Below, in pieces: positions 44,803-53,184 of a stretch of 64,000 nucleotides of DNA. Numbering within the stretch: the stretch's first letter is position 1; each line of letters begins with the position of its first letter. The translations under genes were made by a program, and so were the position numbers. Source of the DNA: JBKEBQ01 sp047973225 (lineage in GTDB: Bacteria > Bacillota_I > Bacilli_A > Erysipelotrichales > Erysipelotrichaceae); the NCBI GenBank assembly GCA_047973225.1, contig JBKEBQ010000027.1:1-64000 (forward strand). Reading direction: 5' to 3'. Under the pieces are notes generated by a model that made no database searches, had not been told where the DNA came from, and was given only the letters and a program-made list of their open reading frames with translations.

Positions 44803-47433
44803 TTATTGTTTCGCACGAATTGCTGCTTGGGCAGCTGATAATCTTGCAATTGGTACACGAAATGGCGAACAAGAAACGTAATCCAAGCCAATGTTATGAC
44901 AAAATGCAATCGTCGAAGGATCTCCGCCATGTTCCCCACAAATTCCAAGTTTGATATCAGGTCTCGTTTTTCTTCCAAGTGACACTGCCATATCCACAAG
45001 TTTACCAACGCCTTTTTGGTCAAGTCGCGCAAATGGGTCTTGTTCATACACTTTCTTATCATAATAATCTTCTAAAAAGCCTGCTGCATCATCACGCGAA
45101 AAGCCGAATGTCATTTGCGTTAAATCATTTGTGCCAAAGGAGAAGAACGCTGCCTCACAGGCAATTTCATCTGCTAATAAAGCAGCACGAGGAATTTCAA
45201 TCATGGTCCCAACCATATACTTCAAATCAACACCAGAACCTTTGATGATGGCATCTGCAGTTTCCATAATTTCTTTTTTCACAAATTTAAGCTCTTCCAC
45301 ATCGCCAATGAGGGGTATCATAATTTCTGGAACAATATGATACTCTGGATGCTTTTCGCTTACATTAATCGCTGCTTCGATAACTGCCTGCGTTTGCATA
45401 CGGGCAATTTCTGGATAAGTAATTGCCAAACGGCAACCACGATGTCCCATCATGGGGTTGAATTCATGAAGTCCAGCAATAATTCCCTTTAACTCTTCCA
45501 CTTCCATTCCCATATCATCTGCTAACGTTGTAATATCATAAGATGAAGTTGGTAAAAATTCATGTAATGGGGGATCTAAATAACGAATCGTAACGGGTCT
45601 GTCTTTCATGACTTCATAAATCCCTTCAAAATCGCCACGTTGCATCGGCAATAATTTCGCCAATGAGCGCTTTCTTTGCGCTTGTGTTTTCGCCACAATC
45701 ATTTCACGAATCGCCTTGATTCGATCGCCTTCAAAAAACATATGTTCCGTACGCACCAATCCAATCCCTTCTGCACCAAATGCGATTGCCTGTTTCGCAT
45801 CCCTTGGTGTATCTGCGTTGGTTCTTACTTGCAGTTCTCTAAATGCATCTGCCCATTGCATAAATGTTTCAAAATATCCGCTAATTTGTGCTGGAACGGT
45901 TTTTATTTCTTCTCCATAAACATTACCACTCGACCCATCTAATGAGATGTAATCATATTCACGATACGTCTTTCCATTTACTTTAAAATATTTTTCTTCT
46001 TCAAACATTTGAATATCACCACACCCAGATACGCAACAAATTCCCATACCACGTGCAACTACGGCAGCATGCGATGTCATCCCACCACGAACCGTTAAAA
46101 TTCCTCTGGATGCATTCATCCCTTCAATATCCTCAGGTGATGTTTCCAAACGCACCAAAATAACACGATGACCTTTACTGGCATATTGTACTGCTGTTTC
46201 AGCACTAAAGACGATTTGTCCAGTAGCTGCACCTGGTGATGCTGGTAATCCATTTGTAATCACCTGTGCTGCTTGTAGTGCGGCTTCTTCAAAGGTAGGA
46301 TGAAGTAAACTATCCAATTGTTTTGGATTCACCATTAATACCGCTTCTTCTTTTGTGATATGCGCTTCTTCAACCAAGTCACATGCAATCTTCAATGCTG
46401 CTGCCGCAGTTCGTTTTCCATTTCGTGTTTGCAGCATATACAATTTGCGATTTTCAATCGTAAATTCCATATCCTGCATATCATGGTAATGATCTTCTAA
46501 TCGTTTACTAATGGATACAAACTCTTGATATACATCCGGCATTACTTGTTCTAGTTGACTGATGTGTTTTGGGGTACGAATCCCCGCAACAACATCCTCT
46601 CCTTGCGCATTCATTAAAAATTCTCCATATAATGCGTTTTCACCTGTACTCGGGTTTCTAGTAAATGCAACACCTGTTCCACTTGTATCTCCCATATTCC
46701 CAAACACCATCATTTGCACATTCACAGCCGTTCCCCAACTTGCTGGAATATCATTCATTTTCCGATAATAAATTGCACGTGGGTTATTCCACGATGCAAA
46801 TACTGCCTCAATTGCTTTTGCCAATTGTACTTTGGGATTATCTGGAAAATCTTCTTTTAATTGAACATGGTAAAAAGCCTTGAAGCGCTTTACCATTTCT
46901 TTTAAGTCTTCGGTTGTCAGATCTGTATCCAACATCACTTTTCGTTCTGCCTTAATATCATCAATAATGGTTTCAAATTTTGTTTTTGATAGCCCCATTA
47001 CCACATCCGAAAACATTTGGATAAATCGTCGATATGAGTCATACGCAAACCGGGGATTCTCTGTTAGGATTGCTAATCCTTCAACAACCTCATCGTTCAA
47101 CCCTAAATTCAAAATGGTGTCCATCATTCCTGGCATACTGGCTCTTGAACCAGAACGTACAGATACCAATAAAGGATTGCTTGCATCACCAAATTGTTTT
47201 CCTGAATGTTTCTCTAAGTTTTTTAAATGGACAAAAATTTCATTTGTGATGTCCGTATTGATTTTTTGCTGATCAATATAATATTGATTACATGCTTCTG
47301 TTGTCACGGTAAATCCATCTGGTACAGGCATGCCCAAATTTTTCATCTCCGCAAGATTCGCACCTTTTCCTCCTAATAAATTGCGCATATTTCCATTTCC
47401 TTGCGAAAATGAATATACAAATTTGTCACTCAT
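44803..47433 (-). CDS. ppdK: Pyruvate, phosphate dikinase
   Basis: An 876-residue three-domain enzyme that interconverts pyruvate + ATP + Pi with phosphoenolpyruvate + AMP + PPi. The N-terminal ATP-grasp part opens with LLGGKGANLAEMKNLGMPVPDGFT; the phospho-His domain has GGMTSHAAVVARGMG (catalytic His); the PEP/pyruvate barrel includes VPEIMIPLIG, FSFGTNDLTQM and the active Cys in GICGEHGGDP. Length is standard. In anaerobes it often runs in the glycolytic direction. AAGGAGG lies before the ATG, and a cre-like element precedes that. Confidence 0.97.
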   Translation of the reverse strand: MSDKFVYSFSQGNGNMRNLLGGKGANLAEMKNLGMPVPDGFTVTTEACNQYYIDQQKINTDITNEIFVHLKNLEKHSGKQFGDASNPLLVSVRSGSRASMPGMMDTILNLGLNDEVVEGLAILTENPRFAYDSYRRFIQMFSDVVMGLSKTKFETIIDDIKAERKVMLDTDLTTEDLKEMVKRFKAFYHVQLKEDFPDNPKVQLAKAIEAVFASWNNPRAIYYRKMNDIPASWGTAVNVQMMVFGNMGDTSGTGVAFTRNPSTGENALYGEFLMNAQGEDVVAGIRTPKHISQLEQVMPDVYQEFVSISKRLEDHYHDMQDMEFTIENRKLYMLQTRNGKRTAAAALKIACDLVEEAHITKEEAVLMVNPKQLDSLLHPTFEEAALQAAQVITNGLPASPGAATGQIVFSAETAVQYASKGHRVILVRLETSPEDIEGMNASRGILTVRGGMTSHAAVVARGMGICCVSGCGDIQMFEEEKYFKVNGKTYREYDYISLDGSSGNVYGEEIKTVPAQISGYFETFMQWADAFRELQVRTNADTPRDAKQAIAFGAEGIGLVRTEHMFFEGDRIKAIREMIVAKTQAQRKRSLAKLLPMQRGDFEGIYEVMKDRPVTIRYLDPPLHEFLPTSSYDITTLADDMGMEVEELKGIIAGLHEFNPMMGHRGCRLAITYPEIARMQTQAVIEAAINVSEKHPEYHIVPEIMIPLIGDVEELKFVKKEIMETADAIIKGSGVDLKYMVGTMIEIPRAALLADEIACEAAFFSFGTNDLTQMTFGFSRDDAAGFLEDYYDKKVYEQDPFARLDQKGVGKLVDMAVSLGRKTRPDIKLGICGEHGGDPSTIAFCHNIGLDYVSCSPFRVPIARLSAAQAAIRAKQ

Positions 47434-47445
47434 ATAAAACCTCCT

Positions 47446-47476
47446 TGTAATCGCTTACACCTATATTTTTATTATA
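47446..47476 (-). promoter_or_regulatory. ppdK promoter region with perfect cre-like operator
   Basis: TGTAATCGCTTACA (47446-47459) matches the CcpA cre consensus around its central CG. It lies between a TATAAT -10 (RC of 47471-47476) and the ribosome site, where bound CcpA would act as a roadblock. A clear -35 was not found. Confidence 0.7.
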
Positions 47477-47626
47477 CCATAAAGTTTATGGGGTATCCTA
47501 CAATATTTTTATCCTCGTTTTTTTGAAGAATATCCACTTCATAATATATATATTCATTTCATCATATATTAACGAGCTAAATTTATCTTTATGCTCATAA
47601 TACCTTTTCAATATACTTACGGATAC

Positions 47627-48349
47627 TCAATACAAGCGTGTATATTCTTTAAAATACGCTTCATTTACAGATGTATTCCCATCCACATTCAAACTAACGA
47701 ACACCGGCGGCTTTACACCGCTATCTACTATATATTTGGCGCACATTACTTCGATTGCTTGTGCGATAAAAGCATTTGCTATAGAGGATGTAGGCAACAT
47801 GGTGGCATCAACACCATCCAACGCTAAACAGCTATCTCCTACTTCACCACAGTTGTCAATCACAACATCTGCAACATCCATAAGTTTCTTACCACTTTTA
47901 TGCCTAGAAGCCGTGTTGGAAGAGTGTTTTTTCGATGTAATTGCAATCACACGTGCACCAATGGCTTTTGCTTCCAGCGCCAACTCTACAGGGTATGCAT
48001 TGCGCCCTGAATTCGAGGCCACCAATACCACATCCCCTGAGCGAACATGGTATAAATTTAATAGAATTTTCGCATAACCTTCCAATCGTTCAATCGCACT
48101 ACTTTTGGTTGGATGCTCATTCAATGTCAATTCATTTGTTAGGATGGGGATGGGAAAAGCCAAACATCCCGCTCTACCATAAAACTCTTCAGCAACCGTA
48201 TGTGAATGTCCACTACCACTCACGAAAAAATGATGTCCATCAACAAAAGCAGCAGCAATCATTTTTGCAGCGGTATCAATCGTTTCTCTTTGTGTCGTTT
48301 GGATTGTTTTCACCAGTACTAATCCTCGCTCAAATACAGTATCTATCAT
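47627..48349 (-). CDS. SIS-domain protein, UPF0309-like
   Basis: A 240-residue single-SIS-domain protein. The ATG at 48349 follows AAGGAG by 6 bases, and the upstream in-frame ATG at 48367 is less likely. Motifs: HHFFVSGSGHSHTVAEEFYGRAG (phosphosugar loop), VLVASNSGRNAYPVELALEAK, GARVIAITSKKHS and the C-terminal NAFIAQAIEVMC. It belongs to the UPF0309 group, thought to bind sugar phosphates; function is unknown. It lies alone between ppdK and valS. Confidence 0.82.
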   Translation of the reverse strand: MIDTVFERGLVLVKTIQTTQRETIDTAAKMIAAAFVDGHHFFVSGSGHSHTVAEEFYGRAGCLAFPIPILTNELTLNEHPTKSSAIERLEGYAKILLNLYHVRSGDVVLVASNSGRNAYPVELALEAKAIGARVIAITSKKHSSNTASRHKSGKKLMDVADVVIDNCGEVGDSCLALDGVDATMLPTSSIANAFIAQAIEVMCAKYIVDSGVKPPVFVSLNVDGNTSVNEAYFKEYTRLY

Positions 48350-48410
48350 CTTTTTCTCCTTGTTCACTCATGTCATTTCTCTTATAAATTCGTGTCTTCT
48401 TACAAAGTAT

Positions 48411-51029
48411 TTATTTTAATAATGCAGCAATTCTACGATCTACAATAGCTAGTGTATCTTGATAATCTTGTAGTTTTGATTTTTCTTGATCTACTTTTTC
48501 CTTAGGTGCTTTGTTCATAAAATTGGCATTTTCTAACATTCCTTGTCCACGTTTGATTTCTTGCAATAACTTATCTTTCTCCTTTTGTAATTTCAATAAT
48601 TCAGCTTTAGGATCTATAAGTTCTGCTAAAGGTATCGCAATACTTCCATTGCTGATTGCTCGCACTACCATTTCTTCACTGGTGTTGACACTTGTCCAAG
48701 AGGCATGGCACATCGTATCCATAATAGCAGCAATAAAGGCAATGCTAGGTTGTACTTCGTCTTTTCTGTTTTTCACAATCACCTGCACTTGTGCGCTTGG
48801 CTTTAAATTATATTCAGCTTTAATCTCACGGATTGTTGTAATCATGGAGATGAGCATATCCACCTGCTCACGTTCATTTACTTCCAAAGACACATCAAAA
48901 GTCGTTGGCCAAGTTTCTAAGTTGATGCTTTCTTGGGCATGAGGAATTGCCAAATATAATTCTTCTGTCACAAACGGCATAAATGGTTGTATCATTTTTA
49001 AGATTCCACTTAAAACCACAAGAAGCGTTGATTTTGATGCCATAACAACTTTAGTTTCATCACTTTGTAAGCCTGCTTTGCTAAGTTCTATATACCAACT
49101 ACAAAAATCATCCCAAATAAAACCATACAGTTCATTACCCACTAGCGAAAATTCAAACTTATCCATGTTACGACTTACATTTTGCAGTGTCTCATTAAAG
49201 CGTTGCAACATCCATTTATCAATTATTGATGCGTGTATTAAAGAAATATCAGACAATGCAAAATCATCTTTCAAATGTAATATCACAAACTTTGTTGCAT
49301 TATAAATTTTATTAATAAAGTTACTTGATGATGCGACTTTTTCTTCAATAAAGCGCAAATCTTGCCCAGGTGTCGAATTGGTAGTTAAAAAGAAGCGCAT
49401 AGCATCACAGCCAAACTGCTCAACAACATCAATGGGGTCAACACCATTACCCAAAGATTTCGACATTTTCCGTCCTTGGGCATCACGGACTAATCCATGA
49501 ATCAAAACATCTTTAAAAGGGCGTGTATGTGTTGCGTATCGTGCTTGAAACGCCATTCTAGCAACCCAAAAGAAAATAATATCATATCCTGTTACAAGTG
49601 TGTCATTGGGATAATAACGATCCAAATCAGCCCCTTTTTCAGGCCATCCCAATGTTGAAAATGGCCATAGAGCACTGGAAAACCATGTGTCCAAAACATC
49701 TTCATCTTGGGTCCAGTTTTCCATATCACAAGGTGCTTTTTCACCGACAAAAATTTCACCTGTTTCTTTATGATAATAAGCAGGAATCCGATGCCCCCAC
49801 CACAATTGGCGAGAAATACACCAATCCTCAATCTTCTCTAACCATTGTTCAAAAATATGTGCAAAGCGATGAGGTGTAAAATGTATTTTTTCAGCATCTT
49901 GTTTTTGATGTTGCAACACTGCATCCGCCAATGGACGCATTTTCACAAACCATTGTTTCGATAAATACGGCTCTACAACGGCATCGGTTCTTTCCGAATG
50001 TCCCACTTGATGCATGTGTTTTTCAATAGACACTACATTTCCCGCAGCTTTCATATCCGCCACCAGTGCCTCGCGGCATACAAAACGATCCATCCCAGCA
50101 TATGTGCCACACACTTCATTCATGGTTCCATCTGCATGCATACAAATAACTTTATCTAGATGGTATTTTTCACCAATCAAAAAATCATTTGGATCATGTG
50201 CAGGTGTACATTTCATAGCTCCTGTACCAAACGCAATATCAATGTAGTCATCACTGATAATTGGCAAAATATCACCATTTGCAGGATTGATTGCTTGTTT
50301 TCCAATCACATCTTGATAACGCTCATCTTCTGGATGAACAACCACACACACATCTCCAAACATTGTTTCTGGACGTGTTGTTGCTACTTCTAATACCTTA
50401 TCACTATCGACAATTTTATAGCGAAAGGTATACATTGCTCCTTCCACCTCTTTGTGAACCACTTCAATATTGGATAACGCTGTTTTTGCTTGTGGATCCC
50501 AGTTGATAATTCTTTCTCCTTGATAAATCAAACCATCATTATACAAATCAACAAAAATTTTATTCACCGCCTTATTTAAACCTTCATCCAAAGTAAAACG
50601 CTCCTTGGTATAGTCTAAGGATAAACCAAGACATGCCCATTGTTCACGAATATGTGCAGCATATTCTTCTTTCCACTGCCATGCTTTATCCAAAAATGCT
50701 TCACGACCAATTTCATAGCGTGAAATATTTTGTGACTTTAAACGCTCATCTACTTTAGCCTGTGTTGCAATCCCCGCATGATCCATACCAGATAACCATA
50801 AAACATCAAAACCTTGCATTCTTTTATAACGTGCAATAATATCTTGTAGAGTTGTATCCCATGCATGCCCCAAATGCAATTTACCCGTTACATTGGGCGG
50901 CGGAATCACCATACAATACGGTTTTTTATGAATATCTCCTGCTGTGAAATAACCTTTTTTTACCCAATCTTGATAATACTTTTTTTCAATCGTTTTGTGA
51001 TCGTATTTTGCTTCTAATTGATGTTTCAT
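48411..51029 (-). CDS. valS: Valyl-tRNA synthetase
   Basis: An 872-residue class I synthetase. The HIGH motif is KLHLGHAWD, KMSKS is GRKMSKSLGNG, the CP1 editing domain includes ATTRPETMFGD and GTGAMKCTPAHDPND, and the C-terminal coiled coil (about 805-870) ends AALLK. Standard length. The leader holds a T-box, and GAGGAGG lies 5 bases before the ATG at 51029. Confidence 0.97.
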   Translation of the reverse strand: MKHQLEAKYDHKTIEKKYYQDWVKKGYFTAGDIHKKPYCMVIPPPNVTGKLHLGHAWDTTLQDIIARYKRMQGFDVLWLSGMDHAGIATQAKVDERLKSQNISRYEIGREAFLDKAWQWKEEYAAHIREQWACLGLSLDYTKERFTLDEGLNKAVNKIFVDLYNDGLIYQGERIINWDPQAKTALSNIEVVHKEVEGAMYTFRYKIVDSDKVLEVATTRPETMFGDVCVVVHPEDERYQDVIGKQAINPANGDILPIISDDYIDIAFGTGAMKCTPAHDPNDFLIGEKYHLDKVICMHADGTMNEVCGTYAGMDRFVCREALVADMKAAGNVVSIEKHMHQVGHSERTDAVVEPYLSKQWFVKMRPLADAVLQHQKQDAEKIHFTPHRFAHIFEQWLEKIEDWCISRQLWWGHRIPAYYHKETGEIFVGEKAPCDMENWTQDEDVLDTWFSSALWPFSTLGWPEKGADLDRYYPNDTLVTGYDIIFFWVARMAFQARYATHTRPFKDVLIHGLVRDAQGRKMSKSLGNGVDPIDVVEQFGCDAMRFFLTTNSTPGQDLRFIEEKVASSSNFINKIYNATKFVILHLKDDFALSDISLIHASIIDKWMLQRFNETLQNVSRNMDKFEFSLVGNELYGFIWDDFCSWYIELSKAGLQSDETKVVMASKSTLLVVLSGILKMIQPFMPFVTEELYLAIPHAQESINLETWPTTFDVSLEVNEREQVDMLISMITTIREIKAEYNLKPSAQVQVIVKNRKDEVQPSIAFIAAIMDTMCHASWTSVNTSEEMVVRAISNGSIAIPLAELIDPKAELLKLQKEKDKLLQEIKRGQGMLENANFMNKAPKEKVDQEKSKLQDYQDTLAIVDRRIAALLK

Positions 51030-51044
51030 ACATCCTCCTCATAA

Positions 51045-51260
51045 TAAAAACACTCATCAAAGGACGAGTGTTTCGTGGTACCACCTTTTTTCACATGTTT
51101 CACATGTCTCAAATACGTAACGTGTACAAGCCGAGTTTACTTACTATATATTCAGAAAACTTACTCCTAGACTACCTTCATAATGATGTTATACTTTGTT
51201 GCAGCACCCAAAGCTCTCTATCATGAACATCAATATTACTCCTTCTAATCAACATAATAT
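51045..51260 (-). promoter_or_regulatory. T-box leader of valS
   Basis: On the minus strand the T-box consensus AAGGTGGTACCACGA (RC of 51073-51087) is followed by a terminator hairpin AAACACTCGTCC / ATGAGTGTTTTT (51046-51073). The region up to 51260 is the Stem I part with GAAGGTAGTC as possible specifier surroundings (Val codons GTA or GTC). Uncharged tRNA-Val should favour the antiterminator. Confidence 0.88.
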
Positions 51261-51266
51261 ATCCTT

Positions 51267-51295
51267 ATTATAAACAAAAATTTACATCTGTGCAA
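51267..51295 (-). promoter_or_regulatory. valS promoter overlapping the flavodiiron gene
   Basis: On the minus strand TTGCAC (RC of 51290-51295), 17-base spacer, TATAAT (RC of 51267-51272). The -35 lies inside the last codons of the upstream gene. Confidence 0.8.
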
Positions 51296-52469
51296 TGATG
51301 TTTTTTGCATAGGAACGAATTTGTTCAATTTGGGCTTCACTCGGTTTGAATAAAATTCGTAAACCCTCATCTACCACTTTCATTTTTTGTTGTTTTAAAC
51401 GAGCGATCATATGGGGAACCGCTTCCCCGCTCCATCCATAACTGCCAAAAGCCGAAACAATTTTTGCCTCGTGGTAGGGCAGTGTAACAGCATTCATAAT
51501 ATCGAAAATAGGTGGCAATGCATCCGCTACCATTGTAGGTGACCCATATAAATTTACATCACTTGTAATTAGCGCCTCTTTCACCTCACTCACATTGCTT
51601 ATTTGTAAGTCATAGGTTTTACACAAGACACCGGCCTGCAAAAACTCATCTTGTATGATTTCAGCCATTTTTTTTGTATATCCATATGCCGAAACATATA
51701 CAATACTAGCACTTTTCTGTGGCTTTTCTTTACATGTCGCAAAACGAATATAATATGCAATCATCTCCTGAATATCCGTATCAATAATAACACCATGCCC
51801 TGGTGCAATGATATCAATATCAAAATCTTTTATTTTATCCATTGCTTTTAAAACAAATGAGCGAAAAGGACCCATAATCATCAGTGTATAATAATCTAAT
51901 GTTTCTCTAAAAATACTGCGGTCTTCTAATTGTGATAAAAGCATATGATCACTTGCATAATGTTGCCCAAAAGAATCACAAGTAACCAACACTTTATCTT
52001 CATGAATGTAAGTGTATATCGTATCTGGCCAATGTAAATTAATCGCATTCACAAATTGCAAAGTTCGCTTTCCCAAACACAGCGTATCACCATCTTTTAC
52101 GATTAATGAATTAAATTCATGGTTCATAATTTCTTTTAGATTACGACTGGCAGCAAGTGAAGATACTACAACAATGTGTGGATTGATCGCCAATAACTTT
52201 GCAATTGCTCCTGAATGATCTGGCTCGGTGTGACTTACAACAATGTATTTAATTTCATCAACAGAACCGATTTCATTAATTTTCTTTATGTATTCATCAA
52301 AAAAAGCTTCCTTCACACCCTCAAATAAAATAATCCCTTCTTCTGTTTTTAAAATGTAAGCATTGTATGTTGTCCCGTATTTTGTTTCCATGATAATATC
52401 AAAAACGCGCAAATCACGATCTTTTACACCTACCCAATACAAATTCTTTTTTATCTCTAATACATCCAT
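51282..52469 (-). CDS. A-type flavodiiron protein (FprA)
   Basis: A 395-residue flavodiiron protein, which reduces oxygen to water or nitric oxide to nitrous oxide and protects anaerobes. The metallo-beta-lactamase domain carries VSHTEPDHSGAI (H-x-E-x-D-H diiron ligands at about residues 79-84), VTCDSFGQHYASD and APGHGVIID; the C-terminal flavodoxin domain begins SIVYVSAYGYTKKMAE (FMN loop) and has YGSPTMVADALPP and SAFGSYGWSGEAV. No rubredoxin domain is attached. AAGGAG stands 5 bases before the ATG. It supports an anaerobic, occasionally air-exposed lifestyle. Confidence 0.94.
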   Translation of the reverse strand: MDVLEIKKNLYWVGVKDRDLRVFDIIMETKYGTTYNAYILKTEEGIILFEGVKEAFFDEYIKKINEIGSVDEIKYIVVSHTEPDHSGAIAKLLAINPHIVVVSSLAASRNLKEIMNHEFNSLIVKDGDTLCLGKRTLQFVNAINLHWPDTIYTYIHEDKVLVTCDSFGQHYASDHMLLSQLEDRSIFRETLDYYTLMIMGPFRSFVLKAMDKIKDFDIDIIAPGHGVIIDTDIQEMIAYYIRFATCKEKPQKSASIVYVSAYGYTKKMAEIIQDEFLQAGVLCKTYDLQISNVSEVKEALITSDVNLYGSPTMVADALPPIFDIMNAVTLPYHEAKIVSAFGSYGWSGEAVPHMIARLKQQKMKVVDEGLRILFKPSEAQIEQIRSYAKNIIAQM

Positions 52470-52494
52470 ATGACGCTCCTTACTTATTACTAAT

Positions 52495-52522
52495 AGTATA
52501 ATTCTATTCTTAATATAATCAA
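52495..52522 (-). promoter_or_regulatory. Promoter of the flavodiiron gene
   Basis: On the minus strand TTGATT (RC of 52517-52522), 16-base spacer, TATACT (RC of 52495-52500). Confidence 0.7.
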
Positions 52523-52578
52523 TTCAAACGCTTATTTTTATCAATTTCATTCGGCTTATAAAAATATTCTTACAATCG

Positions 52579-52606
52579 AAAAAGAGTGCACCATCCTCAC
52601 TCTTTA
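52579..52606 (-). terminator. Terminator of lon-engB
   Basis: AAGAGTG and CACTCTTTTTC arms with a 9-base loop; the left arm overlaps the engB stop codon. Confidence 0.8.
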
Positions 52607-53184
52607 TACATCTTTTCAATTTGTAACCATGCCTCTTTTATACCTTCTTTACACACGCTGGAAAAGGCAACAAGTTCTTCTTTTTGAAGTTGTAACACAT
52701 CTTGAATAACGTTCATATTTTTTAGCATTTCATTTCGTTTTAATTTATCTATTTTGGTTGCTACCACAAGGACATGCATTTTATAATAGCGTGCAAATTC
52801 CATCATCAATGTATCATCCTCATTAGGAATGCGTCTAGCATCCACCAATAAAACAAGACCTTTTTTTTGTGTGCGATGATGGAAGTAATCTTCCATCATT
52901 TCCCCGAATTGTAACAATTGTTGCTTTGATAAATTCGCAAAGCCATACCCTGGAACATCAACAAAAATCAGCTCTTTATCCAATTGAAAAAAATTTAACA
53001 ATCTCGTCTTTCCCGGTGTATTCCCCACATATGCAAGTTTTTTGCGATTGGTCATAGTGTTTATAAAACTCGATTTCCCGACATTACTTCTTCCTGCCAA
53101 TACAATTTCTGGCAGAGCCGTAGGCGGCCATGAAGCCTTATCAGGAGCCGAAATAAGCAATGTACACTCTTGAAATTGTTTCAT
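52597..53184 (-). CDS. engB: Ribosome biogenesis GTPase EngB/YsxC
   Basis: A 195-residue GTPase needed for 50S ribosome assembly. G1 GRSNVGKSSF at about residues 31-40, G2 around GNTPGKT, G3 VDVPGYG, G4 TKIDKLK, G5 FSSVCKEGI. It begins exactly at the lon stop, matching the lon-ysxC order of Bacillus. Confidence 0.95.
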   Translation of the reverse strand: MKQFQECTLLISAPDKASWPPTALPEIVLAGRSNVGKSSFINTMTNRKKLAYVGNTPGKTRLLNFFQLDKELIFVDVPGYGFANLSKQQLLQFGEMMEDYFHHRTQKKGLVLLVDARRIPNEDDTLMMEFARYYKMHVLVVATKIDKLKRNEMLKNMNVIQDVLQLQKEELVAFSSVCKEGIKEAWLQIEKMYKE

